A DNA stretch of 64,000 bases from positions 40,662-104,661 of the forward strand of contig MGTD01000064.1 of NCBI GenBank assembly GCA_001799285.1, given 5' to 3'. Position numbers and translations under genes: made by a program. Under the pieces are notes generated by a model. It saw only the letters and a program-made list of their open reading frames with translations, was not told where the DNA came from and did not search any database. Below are positions 47,892-57,255 of this stretch, piece by piece; the first letter of the stretch is position 1; every line of letters begins with the position of its first letter. The stretch is from Deltaproteobacteria bacterium RIFOXYD12_FULL_56_24 (GTDB lineage: Bacteria; Desulfobacterota; Desulfobulbia; Desulfobulbales; Desulfurivibrionaceae).

Positions 47892-47926
47892 AAAAAAACC
47901 CCGCTTTCCTTTCGGGAAGCGGGGTT
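47892..47926 (-). terminator. Terminator of the tRNA-Ser transcript
   Basis: AACCCCGCTT / AAGCGGGGTT extends to thirteen pairs with one G-U wobble around a four-base loop. On the minus strand it is followed by TTTTTTTATTG. It lies 33 bases beyond the 3' end of tRNA-Ser(GCT). Confidence 0.9.
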
Positions 47927-47959
47927 CAGGACATCTCCGGACGTTACCGGACTACTAAA

Positions 47960-48053
47960 TGGCGGAGAGCGAGGGATTCGAACCCTCGGTAGAACTTTTG
48001 GTCCTACACTCGCTTAGCAGGCGAGCACCTTCGGCCTACTCGGTCAGCTCTCC
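47960..48053 (-). tRNA. tRNA-Ser (anticodon GCT)
   Basis: 94-base tRNA with acceptor arms GGAGAGC and GCTCTCC, discriminator G and encoded CCA. The anticodon stem-loop is CTCGC-CTGCTAA-GCGAG, giving anticodon GCU (reads AGY codons). The long variable arm (about 20 bases) and GGTTCGAATCC T-loop are as expected for serine tRNAs. It is transcribed on the minus strand together with the next tRNA. Confidence 0.96.
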
Positions 48054-48075
48054 ACAATTTTCATTCGCTTGTTGT

Positions 48076-48161
48076 TGGCGGAGGAAGTAGGATTCGAACC
48101 CACGGTACTTGCGTACAACGGTTTTCAAGACCGCCGCCTTAAACCACTCGGCCATTCCTCC
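48076..48161 (-). tRNA. tRNA-Ser (anticodon TGA)
   Basis: 86-base tRNA with acceptor arms GGAGGAA and TTCCTCC, discriminator G and encoded CCA. Anticodon stem-loop GCGGT-CTTGAAA-ACCG gives anticodon UGA (reads UCN codons). Long variable arm present. An open frame across it on the plus strand (starting 48069) is an artefact of tRNA-Ser sequence. Confidence 0.96.
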
Positions 48162-48274
48162 CTAAGTCCGTCAGTTATGTACCATTTCAAAAAAGCGCTG
48201 TCAATGCCTGAGGGGAGCCCCAAAAAAGAAAAGTGTCAGATGACGATGACCAACCTAGAAGGCCTCCTAGTGCA

Positions 48275-48313
48275 TAAAAAAAGCTGGTTTGAACAATAAG
48301 CTCAAACCAGCTT
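48275..48313 (-). terminator. Terminator at the end of the ribosomal cluster
   Basis: AAGCTGGTTTGA and TCAAACCAGCTT are perfect 12-bp arms around a nine-base loop. On the minus strand the stem is followed by TTTTTTTATGC. It lies 26 bases beyond the rplQ stop and closes the long operon. Confidence 0.95.
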
Positions 48314-48339
48314 GAATTCTTCACTAAAGGCTTAATATA

Positions 48340-48726
48340 TTAATTATCCTCTTTTACCCCTTTAACTTCACTATAATTCACCAGCTCCAGAATAGCCATC
48401 TCGGCCGCATCACCCAGGCGATTGCCAGTTCTGATAATCCTGGTATACCCGCCGTTCCTGGTCATGTACTCATCCTTGAGGACATCAAACAGCTTGGCCA
48501 CAACCTTCTTGTCCTGCATGAAAGATAAGGCCTGACGCCGCGCGTGAAGATCGCCACGCTTGGCCAAGGTAATCATTTGATCCGCCACTTTACGAACTTC
48601 CTTGGCTTTTGGGGTGGTTGTAACAATCCTCTCATGCTCAATCAGAGAGGTCACCATATTACGAACCATGGCCTGACGGTGAGAGGTTGTCCTGCCAAGT
48701 CTCTTGCCTGCTTTTCTATGTCTCAT
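48340..48726 (-). CDS. rplQ: Ribosomal protein L17
   Basis: 128-aa 50S protein L17, last gene of the alpha operon. The N-terminus [12 protein letters not shown] is the family start, and [32 protein letters not shown] is conserved. The ATG at 48726 follows GAGGG 6 bases away; the open frame to 48798 reaches back into the rpoA end and is not used. It lies 19 bases after rpoA and before the intrinsic terminator at 48275. Confidence 0.97.
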   Translation of the reverse strand: MRHRKAGKRLGRTTSHRQAMVRNMVTSLIEHERIVTTTPKAKEVRKVADQMITLAKRGDLHARRQALSFMQDKKVVAKLFDVLKDEYMTRNGGYTRIIRTGNRLGDAAEMAILELVNYSEVKGVKEDN

Positions 48727-48745
48727 AACTACCCTCTTCCCGGAT

Positions 48746-49786
48746 TTATGACTGCTCTTCAGGCACCTTGTCTGATACGATAGGAGGCTCCCAGCCATCT
48801 AATTTCATGCCCAGCGAAAGCTCCATTTCGGACAGCAACTGCTTGATCTCATTTAGAGATTTGCGGCCAAAGTTTTTGGTCTTCAGCATCTCAGCCTCTG
48901 ATTTCTGCACCAGCTCGCCGATGTGACGAATATCCGCATTACGCAGACAATTTGCTGAACGAACTGAAAGCTCAAGATCTTCTACGCTGCGATATAAATT
49001 CTCATTTACAGGCGACCGCAGGTCTACCCGTGTCTCATCAATGACTGGTTCAACAGATTTCTCATCAAAAGCGATAAAAACCTGCAACTGCTCTTTCATT
49101 ATTTTGGCGGCATAGGCCAAAGCATCTTCCGGCCGTACGCTGCCATCGGTGGTGATTTCCAGAATCAACTTATCATAATCGGTCTGCTGGCCGACACGTG
49201 CCTGACTGACAATAGACTTAACATTAACAATGGGAGTGAAGATTGCATCGATGGGAATTACCCCGATCACCTGCTCCTCAGCCTTGTTTTTCTCAGCGGT
49301 AACGTAGCCTTTACCCCATTTCACCTCAAACTCCGCCTTAAACACACCCTCGCCGGTGATGGTACAAATCTCCTTATCAGGATTCATCACCTCCACCTTG
49401 CCGCCAGAAGAGATAATATCTCCGGCGGTAACAGGGCCAAGCTTGTTCTTTTCGATCCTGACGGTCTGTGAGTCGGGAGTATTCAACTTTAAGCGCACTT
49501 CTTTAAGGTTGAGGATGATCTGGGTCACATCCTCCTTAACCCCGGGAATGGTTGACAGCTCATGAAGAGCGCCATCAATTTTTACCGATGTAATAGCCGC
49601 GCCCTGAATGGAGGACAACAATATCCTGCGCAGGGAATTCCCGATCGTCGTGGCAAATCCTCGCTCCAATGGCTGACAGATAAATTTCCCGGAACTTTTT
49701 GTATGGCTGTCCTGGTCTACTTCCAGTCTTTCAGGAATGATAAGCTCATGCCAATTTCTGTAAAACGGATCAGACTCAAGTGTCAT
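48746..49786 (-). CDS. rpoA: RNA polymerase alpha subunit
   Basis: 346-aa alpha subunit. The N-terminal dimerisation domain contains [20 protein letters not shown], and the C-terminal domain (about 260-346) has the DNA- and activator-contacting [15 protein letters not shown] and [13 protein letters not shown]. Length is slightly above E. coli (329). It starts after a 131-base gap that holds the first R3 hairpin copy. Sits between rpsD and rplQ, as in most proteobacteria. Confidence 0.98.
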   Translation of the reverse strand: MTLESDPFYRNWHELIIPERLEVDQDSHTKSSGKFICQPLERGFATTIGNSLRRILLSSIQGAAITSVKIDGALHELSTIPGVKEDVTQIILNLKEVRLKLNTPDSQTVRIEKNKLGPVTAGDIISSGGKVEVMNPDKEICTITGEGVFKAEFEVKWGKGYVTAEKNKAEEQVIGVIPIDAIFTPIVNVKSIVSQARVGQQTDYDKLILEITTDGSVRPEDALAYAAKIMKEQLQVFIAFDEKSVEPVIDETRVDLRSPVNENLYRSVEDLELSVRSANCLRNADIRHIGELVQKSEAEMLKTKNFGRKSLNEIKQLLSEMELSLGMKLDGWEPPIVSDKVPEEQS

Positions 49787-49816
49787 GGTTTCCTATTGCT
49801 CCACGGTTGGCTAATT

Positions 49817-49869
49817 AGGGGCCGTCAAGAAATAACCTCTACATTTCAGACCATTTCGTTACGGCCCCT
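49817..49869 (-). repeat. R3 hairpin copy 1 (rpsD-rpoA gap)
   Basis: AGGGGCCGT (49817-49825) and ACGGCCCCT (49861-49869) are perfect arms 35 bases apart, followed by TATGCCG. The element fills the 131-base gap between rpsD and rpoA. On the transcribed minus strand it is read as CGGCATAAGGGGCCGTAAC...GACGGCCCCTAA. Confidence 0.8.
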
Positions 49870-49917
49870 TATGCCGATCACGATCTTTAAATGTTATAGT
49901 TATTTTTGAACAACGGC

Positions 49918-50547
49918 TTATTTGGAGTAAAGCTCTACAATCAACTGCTCCTGAATCGGCATGGTGATTTCCTGCCGAACCGGCAATGCTTTTACAGTTC
50001 CCTTGTAGTTTTCCTTATCAAGCTCCAACCAGCTTGGCACACCACGGCGCACAACAGCCTCAAGGCTCTCATTGATGACGGCAACCTTCCGGCTTTTTTC
50101 TTTCAAGGTAATGACGTCATTCACGGAAACCCGGAAGGAGGGGATGTTCACTTTCCTGCCGTTTACCTGAATATGATCGTGCCGCACCAGCTGCCGTCCC
50201 TGATTACGAGAATTTGCATAACCAAGGCGATAAATCACGTTGTCAAGTCTGCTTTCCAAAAGCATCAACAGATTTTCACCGGTAACACCCTTAATTCGCT
50301 CGGCTATTTCAAAATATTTATGAAATTGGCCTTCCAGCATACCATACATGCGACGGACTTTTTGCTTTTCCCGCAACTGAATGGAATAGTCAGAAACCTT
50401 GCGCACCCTAGCTTGGCCATGCTGTCCTGGTGGGAAAGAACGCCTTTCAAAAGCACACTTATCTGAATAGCATCTGTCACCCTTCAAAAACAACTTGAGT
50501 TTTTCGCGCCGACACTGCCGGCATTCCGCGCCTCTATATCTGGCCAA
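49918..50547 (-). CDS. rpsD: Ribosomal protein S4
   Basis: 209-aa 30S assembly protein, and in E. coli the translational repressor of the alpha operon. Four cysteines, C9, C12, C26 and C31, give the zinc-containing C+ form of the protein. The S4 RNA-binding domain is seen in [31 protein letters not shown]. It follows rpsK and precedes rpoA with the R3 hairpin in the gap. Confidence 0.97.
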   Translation of the reverse strand: MARYRGAECRQCRREKLKLFLKGDRCYSDKCAFERRSFPPGQHGQARVRKVSDYSIQLREKQKVRRMYGMLEGQFHKYFEIAERIKGVTGENLLMLLESRLDNVIYRLGYANSRNQGRQLVRHDHIQVNGRKVNIPSFRVSVNDVITLKEKSRKVAVINESLEAVVRRGVPSWLELDKENYKGTVKALPVRQEITMPIQEQLIVELYSK

Positions 50548-50617
50548 TTTGGACCTCCACTCAATCTCACTAAATCATACTTTAATTAACAAACACTCTG
50601 CGACCCGCCCTGCTCCA

Positions 50618-51010
50618 CTACACCCTTCTTCGCTTGGGAGGCTTGCAGCCATTATGCGGCACAGGGGTCACATCACGGATAACGCTCACATCAAAGCCGT
50701 TCGTCTGCAAAGCCCGAATAGCAGATTCACGCCCCGGCCCAGGGCCATTTACCCTGACCTCGACTTTGCGCATGCCATGTTCCTGCGCTTTTTTCGCTGC
50801 GGCATCAACCGTGTTTTGCGCTGCAAAAGGGGTGCTTTTCCGTGACCCCTTAAAGCCCAAACACCCGGCACTAGACCAGGATATTACATTCCCCTGCCTG
50901 TCCGCAAAAGTAACAAGGGTATTGTTGAAAGTGGAGTGAATAAAACATATTCCCTCGGGTACGTTCTTCTTTTCCTTGCGTTTCGGACGACTCGCTTTCG
51001 GACTAGCCAT
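50618..51010 (-). CDS. rpsK: Ribosomal protein S11
   Basis: 130-aa 30S protein of the platform. Typical stretches are [33 protein letters not shown] and [15 protein letters not shown] at the C-terminus. The ATG at 51010 has AGGAG seven bases upstream; the in-frame codons before it (to 51028) are not part of the family. It is preceded by a 142-base gap holding R3 copy 2. Confidence 0.97.
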   Translation of the reverse strand: MASPKASRPKRKEKKNVPEGICFIHSTFNNTLVTFADRQGNVISWSSAGCLGFKGSRKSTPFAAQNTVDAAAKKAQEHGMRKVEVRVNGPGPGRESAIRALQTNGFDVSVIRDVTPVPHNGCKPPKRRRV

Positions 51011-51044
51011 TATAACTCCTATAAACAATCCAGAATGATTATTT

Positions 51045-51097
51045 AGGGGCCGTTAAAAAATAATCATTACATTCTTGTCTGTTTTATTACGGCCACT
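51045..51097 (-). repeat. R3 hairpin copy 2 (rpsM-rpsK gap)
   Basis: AGGGGCCGT (51045-51053) and ACGGCCACT (51089-51097) pair with one mismatch, followed by TATGCCG. Flanking sequence again resembles the copy near rpoA, with GTTACAGTTATTT about 25 bases beyond the right arm. It fills the gap between rpsM and rpsK. Confidence 0.75.
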
Positions 51098-51152
51098 TAT
51101 GCCGCTTTCGATATGAGAATGTTACAGTTATTTATTTACTACGGCTTAATAT

Positions 51153-51521
51153 CTACTTTTTACTTTTAATTGCTGACCGTCTCGGACCTTTTCTGGTCCT
51201 GGCATTGGTCTTGGTACGCTGTCCTCGACAAGGCAGCCCTTTCCTGTGACGGATGCCTCGATAACATCCGGCATCCGTCAACCGTTTAACATCCATGGCC
51301 ACTTCCCGTCGACGATCGCCTTCAACAACAAACTGATCATCCATGATTTTTCTAATGTTGGTAACATCACTTTCAGATAAATCATCGCTGCTCGTTGTAT
51401 GCGGCAAACCGACCAAATCCAGGATTTTGCGGGCAGAAGTCCTGCCGATCCCATGGATATAGGTTAAAGCAATAACCATATGCTTATTTCTTGGTAAATC
51501 AACACCAGCTAAACGTGCCAA
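51153..51521 (-). CDS. rpsM: Ribosomal protein S13
   Basis: 122-aa 30S head protein contacting P-site tRNA. It starts [20 protein letters not shown], and [20 protein letters not shown] near the C-terminus is the family pattern. It follows rpmJ by 37 bases and begins the rpsM-rpsK-rpsD-rpoA-rplQ group. Normal length, no anomaly. Confidence 0.97.
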   Translation of the reverse strand: MARLAGVDLPRNKHMVIALTYIHGIGRTSARKILDLVGLPHTTSSDDLSESDVTNIRKIMDDQFVVEGDRRREVAMDVKRLTDAGCYRGIRHRKGLPCRGQRTKTNARTRKGPRRSAIKSKK

Positions 51522-51558
51522 GGCATGCCTCCCTTGCTAGTCAAAATAAATTAAAAAA

Positions 51559-51672
51559 TTATCCCTGCCGCTGTTTGTGCTTTTTTATCTTACATGAAAC
51601 ACGCAAGACGCCTTTTCGTTTGAATACCCGGCAGTCACTACAAATTTTTTTCACAGAAGATCTTACTTTCAT
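51559..51672 (-). CDS. rpmJ: Ribosomal protein L36
   Basis: 37-aa protein with start [14 protein letters not shown] and end HKQRQG. The zinc ligands C11, C14, C27 and H32 are all present, so it is the zinc-binding C+ form. It lies between infA and rpsM, the usual place. Reading was done by translating the minus strand directly. Confidence 0.95.
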   Translation of the reverse strand: MKVRSSVKKICSDCRVFKRKGVLRVSCKIKKHKQRQG

Positions 51673-51706
51673 TACGCAACCCTTTTGTTATGCGGCAAAA
51701 AATATT

Positions 51707-51931
51707 TTACTTTTTCTTTGCCCTGAATGTCACTCTACCCCGTGTGAGATCATAAGGAGACAACTCAACAGTGACACGATCTCCCGGGAGAATCTTGATA
51801 AAATGCATCCTCATCTTTCCAGAAATATGGGCTAATATCCGATGGCCATTGTCGAGCTCAACCCTGAACATTGCATTGGGGAGAGGTTCAACGATGGTTC
51901 CTTCAACCTGAATGGCTTCTTCTTTGGACAT
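51707..51931 (-). CDS. infA: Translation initiation factor IF-1
   Basis: 74-aa single OB-fold factor that binds the ribosomal A site during initiation. Recognisable stretches are [20 protein letters not shown] and [21 protein letters not shown]. The ATG at 51931 (MSKEEAIQ) is used; an ORF start at 51955 adds eight unrelated residues. It lies between map and rpmJ. Confidence 0.97.
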   Translation of the reverse strand: MSKEEAIQVEGTIVEPLPNAMFRVELDNGHRILAHISGKMRMHFIKILPGDRVTVELSPYDLTRGRVTFRAKKK

Positions 51932-52060
51932 AAAACCCTTATCTCGGCAACGCACTTCTTCCTGACTAAATCCAAACCCTAAATCTGGCAGACAGAAAGC
52001 AGAGGATATTACCTTATTTAATTTTTTTTGCCTTATTTTTTTTCATAAAGACAAAAAAAG

Positions 52061-52825
52061 CTACCCAGACAACTCGCTCAAAATTATGGGCTCACCGTCT
52101 GTTACGGCAATTGAATGCTCAAAATGCGCCGAGACTTTCCTATCCCTGGTTACAACCGTCCATCCGTCCCGCAACACATCAACCGCATGTGTGCCAAGAT
52201 TAACCATGGGCTCTATGGCAAGAACCATACCAGGCATAATCTTGGATGTCCGCTCAACCCTGGCATAATTTGGTATTTCCGGAGCCTCATGGAGCTGGCT
52301 ACCAATGCCATGACCTACAAACTGCCGGACAACCGAAAAGCCGTGCTTTTCCACATGTTCCTGCACAGCTTTGGATATATCGTTTATGCGATTCCCGGGA
52401 ACTGCCTGGTCAATCCCTCTATAAAGTGCCGCCCGCGTCACTTCCAACAAGGAAAGCCATTCCGCAGCAACCTTCCCGACAGGAATGCTTACCGCGGCAT
52501 CGCCGTAATAGCCCTTATATTTAACGCCAAAATCTATACTGACTATGTCGCCATCCCGAACAACAACCTTCTTGGATGGAATCCCGTGCACCACCTGTTC
52601 ATTGATGGAAACACACAGACTGCCAGGGAAACCGCGATATCCTTTAAAGGCTGGTTCGGCGCCACAATCACGACAATATTTTTCTGCCAGTGAATCCAGA
52701 AATAGGGTTGTGCAGCCGACCTCAATCCTCTCGGTAAGCAGAGCCAAGGTCTTGGCAACAATCTGGTTCGCCTCCAGCAATAGCTCAATTTCTCGAGGGG
52801 ACTTGAGAATAATTGCCATGGTCAT
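52061..52825 (-). CDS. map: Methionine aminopeptidase type I
   Basis: 254 aa. Removes the initiator Met from nascent proteins. The five metal ligands are in SIDFGVKYKGYYGDAAVS (two Asp), GHGIGSQLHEAPEI (His), LAIEPMVNLG (Glu) and FEHSIAVTDGEP (Glu). Starts at ATG 52825; ATG 52819 is equally possible. It follows secY by 15 bases, a common order when adk is elsewhere. The downstream gap before infA (about 129 bases) is T-rich on the transcript strand but shows no clear hairpin. Confidence 0.97.
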   Translation of the reverse strand: MTMAIILKSPREIELLLEANQIVAKTLALLTERIEVGCTTLFLDSLAEKYCRDCGAEPAFKGYRGFPGSLCVSINEQVVHGIPSKKVVVRDGDIVSIDFGVKYKGYYGDAAVSIPVGKVAAEWLSLLEVTRAALYRGIDQAVPGNRINDISKAVQEHVEKHGFSVVRQFVGHGIGSQLHEAPEIPNYARVERTSKIMPGMVLAIEPMVNLGTHAVDVLRDGWTVVTRDRKVSAHFEHSIAVTDGEPIILSELSG

Positions 52826-52840
52826 GTCACAAAAACGCTA

Positions 52841-54148
52841 TCAACGGCCCTTGAAGCCACCTGACTTCATAAAACCATCATAGTTGCGCATAACCGTATG
52901 GGACTCAATCTGCGCTATGGTATCAATCGCCACCCCGACAACAATCAGCAGGGCGGTGCCACCAAAATAAAAGGGCACATTCAGCTTATTAATCAAGATG
53001 GTAGGAAGCACACAGATAACACTGATATAGGCAGCACCGATCACTGTTATCCGCACAACAATTTTGTCAATAAAATCTGAGGTTTTCTTCCCTGGCCTGA
53101 TCCCCGGAACAAACCCGCCATGTTTTTTCAAATTTTCCGCAATGTCAACTGGGTTAAAAGTGACAGCCGTATAGAAAAAGCAGAAAAACACGATAAAACC
53201 GATAAACATCAAGGTATGCGGCAAACTTCCCCAACTGAGAGCAGCACTCATCTTCTGCACCCAGTCAACCTGGATAAACTGTCCGATGGTGGCGGGAAAC
53301 ATCATGATGGAAGAGGCAAAAATCGGTGGGATGACCCCGGACATATTAATTTTAAGAGGGAGGTGTGATTGCTGCCCCCCGTACATTTGCCGCCCGACCA
53401 TCCGCTTCGCATACTGAATGGGAATCCGCCGTTGCGCCGTTTCAAAAAATATAACAAAAGCGATTACCGCCGCAATCATGACCAACAAAACTGGCAACAT
53501 GATATAGGCAATTTCACCAGCGCTGGCCATTTTAAAGGTATTCACAAGAGCAGCAGGCATTCTCGCCACGATACCAGCAAAAATGATCATGGAAATACCG
53601 TTGCCGATACCACGTTCGGTCATCTGTTCGCCAAGCCACATAATAAAAGCGGTGCCGGAAGTCAGGGTCAGCATGGTCATCAAGCGAAAATGCCAACCAG
53701 AGACAATGACCACCATTTCTCCGGTTCCAGGCGCGGTCATGCTTTCCAGGCCAATACTGATGAACAACCCCTGAACAACGCTTAACACTACCGTGGCATA
53801 ACGGGTGTACTGGGTGATTTTGCGGCGACCAGCCTCGCCCTCTTTTGAGAGGGCCTCAAGCTGGGGAACGACCACGGTCAACAACTGAAAGATGATCGAA
53901 GCGCTGATGTACGGCATGATACCCAGGGCAAAGATGGAAAAATTTTCCAAAGCCCCACCGGAAAACATGTTGAACATGTCAAAAAGAGATCCGGCGCTTT
54001 TTTGAAAAAATTGATTCAGCGCTTCACCGTTGATGCCTGGCGTTGGGATCTGCACTCCGGCTCGGTAGACGGCGAGCATTATCACCGTAAATAAAATCCG
54101 GCGTCTTAATTCCGGGATATTTGCAGCATTCTGAACCCCAGCACGCAT
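52841..54148 (-). CDS. secY: Preprotein translocase subunit SecY
   Basis: 435-aa channel-forming subunit with ten membrane helices. The N-terminus LRRRILFTVIMLAVYRAGV and segments GIGNGISMIIFAGIV and IPIQYAKRMVGRQMYG are typical. It forms the SecYEG channel for protein export and membrane insertion. It lies between rplO (4-base gap) and map. Confidence 0.98.
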   Translation of the reverse strand: MRAGVQNAANIPELRRRILFTVIMLAVYRAGVQIPTPGINGEALNQFFQKSAGSLFDMFNMFSGGALENFSIFALGIMPYISASIIFQLLTVVVPQLEALSKEGEAGRRKITQYTRYATVVLSVVQGLFISIGLESMTAPGTGEMVVIVSGWHFRLMTMLTLTSGTAFIMWLGEQMTERGIGNGISMIIFAGIVARMPAALVNTFKMASAGEIAYIMLPVLLVMIAAVIAFVIFFETAQRRIPIQYAKRMVGRQMYGGQQSHLPLKINMSGVIPPIFASSIMMFPATIGQFIQVDWVQKMSAALSWGSLPHTLMFIGFIVFFCFFYTAVTFNPVDIAENLKKHGGFVPGIRPGKKTSDFIDKIVVRITVIGAAYISVICVLPTILINKLNVPFYFGGTALLIVVGVAIDTIAQIESHTVMRNYDGFMKSGGFKGR

Positions 54149-54152
54149 CTAT

Positions 54153-54593
54153 TTATTCCTCAACTTTGCCACCGACAGCTTCTATCTTCTGACGCGCAGA
54201 ACTGCTTACCTTGTCGACAGCAACGGTTAGCGCATGCTGCAACTCACCATTGCCAAGAATCTTCACCAGCTTGTCATTCTTGGAAACAAGACCGGCCGCG
54301 ATCAAGGCCTGCCTGTCAACCCTGGAGTCCGCGGCAAACCGCTCAAGTTCCTGGATATTAATAATGGTATATACTTTCTTGAAGATATTATTAAAGCCGC
54401 GCTTTGGCAACCGACGCTGAAGAGGCATCTGCCCGCCTTCAAAGCCAATCTTGATGCCGCCGCCAGAACGGGCCTTGTGTCCCTTGTGACCACGGGTTGC
54501 CGTCTTACCATGACCGGAACCAAGCCCCCGGCCTATTCTCTTTCTCGGCTTTCTCGAACCTGGCTGCGGCGATAAATTGCTTAAGGTCAACAT
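54153..54593 (-). CDS. rplO: Ribosomal protein L15
   Basis: 146-aa 50S protein. GSGHGKTATRGHKGHKARSGGG is shortened here to its recognisable core HGKTATRGHKGHKARSG, followed by FEGGQMPLQRRLPKRGF. Three bases separate it from the rpmD stop, and secY follows at 4 bases, as in most spc operons. Confidence 0.97.
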   Translation of the reverse strand: MLTLSNLSPQPGSRKPRKRIGRGLGSGHGKTATRGHKGHKARSGGGIKIGFEGGQMPLQRRLPKRGFNNIFKKVYTIINIQELERFAADSRVDRQALIAAGLVSKNDKLVKILGNGELQHALTVAVDKVSSSARQKIEAVGGKVEE

Positions 54594-54596
54594 AAA

Positions 54597-54776
54597 TTAA
54601 TCCTCCACCTCAACCAGATGTTCGACTTTTTTAATCATCCCCCGAATTTCAGGAGTATCCTGCCGAACAACAGTTTTATTGATCTTTGTCAGCCCCAGGC
54701 CGATCAACGTTGCACGTATTTTCTCAGTGCTTCCGATCTTGCTCTTTTTCAGGGTTACTTTGAGCTGATTTGCCAT
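54597..54776 (-). CDS. rpmD: Ribosomal protein L30
   Basis: 59 aa, read directly from the minus strand: [16 protein letters not shown] at the start, [16 protein letters not shown] in the middle and VEHLVEVED at the end. This matches L30 in size and pattern. It lies between rpsE and rplO in the usual spc order. The 111-base gap upstream of its start shows nothing notable. Confidence 0.95.
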   Translation of the reverse strand: MANQLKVTLKKSKIGSTEKIRATLIGLGLTKINKTVVRQDTPEIRGMIKKVEHLVEVED

Positions 54777-54887
54777 TTCGATACCTATTAACTCTTCATT
54801 AATGTCATGCTGTTTTCAGCACACAATTCAAACCTGGATCAATCCCCTGCAAATACTCGCATATATAACCTAGGGGGAACAAACTGT

Positions 54888-55394
54888 TCAGGCCGAAATT
54901 TCCTCGACTGATTTTCCACGGCTAGACGCAATCTGCTGCGGAGTACGCAACCTCCGCAAACCGTCCATGGTGGCCTTGACCAGATTATGCGGATTATGAG
55001 AGCCGATACACTTGGTCAGAATATTATGAACCCCCGCCGCTTCAAGCACGGCGCGGACAGCCCCGCCGGCAATAACACCAGTTCCTTCCACTGCAGGCTT
55101 CAACATTACATTTCCAGCGCCAAATTTCCCAAAAACTTCGTGCGGTATGCTCATGTTGGTTATGGAAACACTTTTCATATCCTTACGAGCCTGCTCAACT
55201 CCCTTCCTGATTGCCTCAGGAACCTGATTGGCTTTGCCAAGACCGCAACCGACTTTTCCTTTCCCATCACCGACAACCACAATGGCGCTGAAACTGAAAC
55301 GACGTCCACCCTTGACTACTTTTGCAGTTCTGTTGATATGAACGATCTTTTCAATAAACTCGTCGCCACTTGTGTTCTTATTGAAATCTGCCAA
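54888..55394 (-). CDS. rpsE: Ribosomal protein S5
   Basis: 168-aa 30S protein involved in decoding accuracy and mRNA unwinding. Seen are [21 protein letters not shown] and [21 protein letters not shown] of the N-terminal domain and [20 protein letters not shown] of the C-terminal one. It lies between rplR and rpmD and has normal length. Confidence 0.97.
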   Translation of the reverse strand: MADFNKNTSGDEFIEKIVHINRTAKVVKGGRRFSFSAIVVVGDGKGKVGCGLGKANQVPEAIRKGVEQARKDMKSVSITNMSIPHEVFGKFGAGNVMLKPAVEGTGVIAGGAVRAVLEAAGVHNILTKCIGSHNPHNLVKATMDGLRRLRTPQQIASSRGKSVEEISA

Positions 55395-55460
55395 GATTCA
55401 CCCCCAAATTGCTTTGGAATTTTTTACAGGGATAAGGATTTTTTTTACGAATAAAACCAA

Positions 55461-55826
55461 CTAAAAATCAAGACCGCCTTCTCGAGCTCCATCCGACAAC
55501 GCCTTGACCCGACCATGATAAAGATAGCCGCCCCGGTCGAAAACCACCTTGCCAATACCTTTAACTTTGGCAAGTTCAGCGATTTTCAATCCGACTTGCC
55601 GCGCCTTCTCGGCCTTCCCCTTGATTTCAGCGGCGACCATTCCTTTATCTACGGTGGACATGGCAACCAGGGTGTTCCCGGCAACATCATCTATAATCTG
55701 GCAATAGATATGCTTTGCACTTTTAAAAACACGCAAGCGAGGTCTCTCGGGAGTCCCGGTAATATTTTTCCTGATCCGCTTAACCCGTTTTTCACGAGCA
55801 ATTTCTTTCGGATTTGTCTTACCCAT
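55461..55826 (-). CDS. rplR: Ribosomal protein L18
   Basis: 121-aa 5S rRNA-binding protein. [20 protein letters not shown] and [20 protein letters not shown] are family signatures. It begins after the 160-base gap that contains R3 copy 3. Followed by rpsE. Confidence 0.97.
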   Translation of the reverse strand: MGKTNPKEIAREKRVKRIRKNITGTPERPRLRVFKSAKHIYCQIIDDVAGNTLVAMSTVDKGMVAAEIKGKAEKARQVGLKIAELAKVKGIGKVVFDRGGYLYHGRVKALSDGAREGGLDF

Positions 55827-55847
55827 TGTTTTGCCTTATAAATATTT

Positions 55848-55902
55848 AGGAGCCGTTAATAACAAAAAAATTTATTTTCTTGCCCCTTTTGTTACGGCTC
55901 CT
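55848..55902 (-). repeat. R3 hairpin copy 3 (rplF-rplR gap)
   Basis: AGGAGCCGT (55848-55856) and ACGGCTCCT (55894-55902) form a perfect stem, followed by TATGCCG. Compared with copy 1 the base pair G-C has changed to A-T on both arms, a compensatory change that argues for selection on the paired structure. Confidence 0.8.
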
Positions 55903-55986
55903 TATGCCGTTTTGCCCTTCCGGACGACAATATCATTTTGTTACAACGGATTATCTCTTGCAAGCAGCGGAAATTACGCAACCCCT

Positions 55987-56529
55987 CTACTTCTTAGAAG
56001 CAGACTTGCCAGCCTTCCGAGCGATGTATTCATCCGTGTAACGAATCCCTTTACCCTTATAGGGCTCGGGAGGACGAACAGCCCGGATTTTGGCGGCAGT
56101 TTCACCAAGCAACTCTTTATCAATACAATCCAAGGTGACATTGTTTGCTTTGTCGACCTCAGCAGTAACACCTGTAGGAAGATCGAACGCCACCGGATTT
56201 GAATAACCTACGCTCAGGTTCAAAACAGCGCCTTTAACCTCGGCCCGGTAACCAACCCCTTCAATGGATAACTTTTTCTGGAAACCCTTATCCACCCCAA
56301 TAATCATGTTGCTGACTAAGGTCCTGGTTAGACCAGAAAAGGCTCTGGTCCTTTTACTGTTATCCTTCCGCACAACAACCAGATGGTCGCCTTCTTCCTG
56401 CAAACCAATCTCAGGGCGGATAATGCGCTCCAGCGTCCCTTTGGGGCCAGCGACCTTAACGTACGTTCCATTTATATCAAGCTTAACCCCTTTAGGAACA
56501 GGGATAGGTTGATTGCCAATCCTAGACAT
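55987..56529 (-). CDS. rplF: Ribosomal protein L6
   Basis: 180-aa two-domain 50S protein near the GTPase centre. It starts MSRIGNQPIPVPKGVKLDI and the C-terminal RPPEPYKGKGIRYTDEY is the family signature. Followed by rplR after a gap with the R3 copy 3. Normal size. Confidence 0.97.
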   Translation of the reverse strand: MSRIGNQPIPVPKGVKLDINGTYVKVAGPKGTLERIIRPEIGLQEEGDHLVVVRKDNSKRTRAFSGLTRTLVSNMIIGVDKGFQKKLSIEGVGYRAEVKGAVLNLSVGYSNPVAFDLPTGVTAEVDKANNVTLDCIDKELLGETAAKIRAVRPPEPYKGKGIRYTDEYIARKAGKSASKK

Positions 56530-56583
56530 GGCGACTCTCCACTTGTTACGAAATACTCAATAGTTAGCAATTACAGAATCGAT

Positions 56584-56982
56584 CTACCAAACTTCACAGA
56601 GAAGCTCTCCGCCAATCTTCATGGCCCGGGCTTCTTTATCCGTAAAAATTCCTTTGGAAGTCGAGATAATCGCGATACCAAGGCCACTCATCACCTTGGG
56701 AATCTGGTCATGCTTCACATAAATGCGGCGCCCTGGCTTGCTGACCCGCTTCAGGTTGGTGATAATCCGCTCGTTGTTCTGATCGTATTTCATTTCAATA
56801 CGCAAAACACCTTGCGTGTCCGTATCAAGAACCTGAAAGTCATTGATGAAACCTTCCTTTTTCAGGATAGCGGCAACACCAGTTTTCACTTTCGAAAGCG
56901 GCATTTCAACAGTCTCAAACTTGACCATGCCGGCATTTCTTATCCTGGTCAGCATATCAGCCAGGGGGTCAGTCATGCACAT
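56584..56982 (-). CDS. rpsH: Ribosomal protein S8
   Basis: 132-aa 30S assembly protein; in E. coli it represses the spc operon. [17 protein letters not shown] is the family start and [20 protein letters not shown] the C-terminal signature. The start MCM leaves two residues before MTDP; the second Met is also possible. It lies between rpsN and rplF. Confidence 0.96.
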   Translation of the reverse strand: MCMTDPLADMLTRIRNAGMVKFETVEMPLSKVKTGVAAILKKEGFINDFQVLDTDTQGVLRIEMKYDQNNERIITNLKRVSKPGRRIYVKHDQIPKVMSGLGIAIISTSKGIFTDKEARAMKIGGELLCEVW

Positions 56983-57048
56983 AGTGCTTGCTCCCTATGA
57001 TGTTTTTTAAAACAAAAAGTTAACTGATCTACAGCGATCATACCCCGC

Positions 57049-57234
57049 TCACCAGCTTGATTTGGTGACGCCGGTAATTTCACCACGGTTAGCCAAGCTC
57101 CTAAAACAGATACGGCATACCCCAAATTTCCGATAATAAGCTTTCGACCTTCCGCACAACCCGCAACGGTTATAAGCCCTTACTGGAAACTTAGGGGTCC
57201 GCTTGCACTTTGCTATCAAAGACTTTTTAGCCAA
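57049..57234 (-). CDS. rpsN: Ribosomal protein S14, zinc (type Z) form
   Basis: 61 aa. Short type Z S14 with the zinc ligands C24, C27, C40 and C43 in CGLCGRS and GVCRICFR. This is the ancestral zinc-binding form and not the longer E. coli-type protein. It follows rplE and precedes rpsH. Confidence 0.97.
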   Translation of the reverse strand: MAKKSLIAKCKRTPKFPVRAYNRCGLCGRSKAYYRKFGVCRICFRSLANRGEITGVTKSSW

Positions 57235-57255
57235 CTTCTTCCTCCTTACCCTGTG

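Noticed and set aside
48069..48299. Open frame on the plus strand across the two tRNA-Ser genes
   Set aside because: It is the familiar spurious translation of tRNA-Ser sequence; the tRNA on the other strand explains it.
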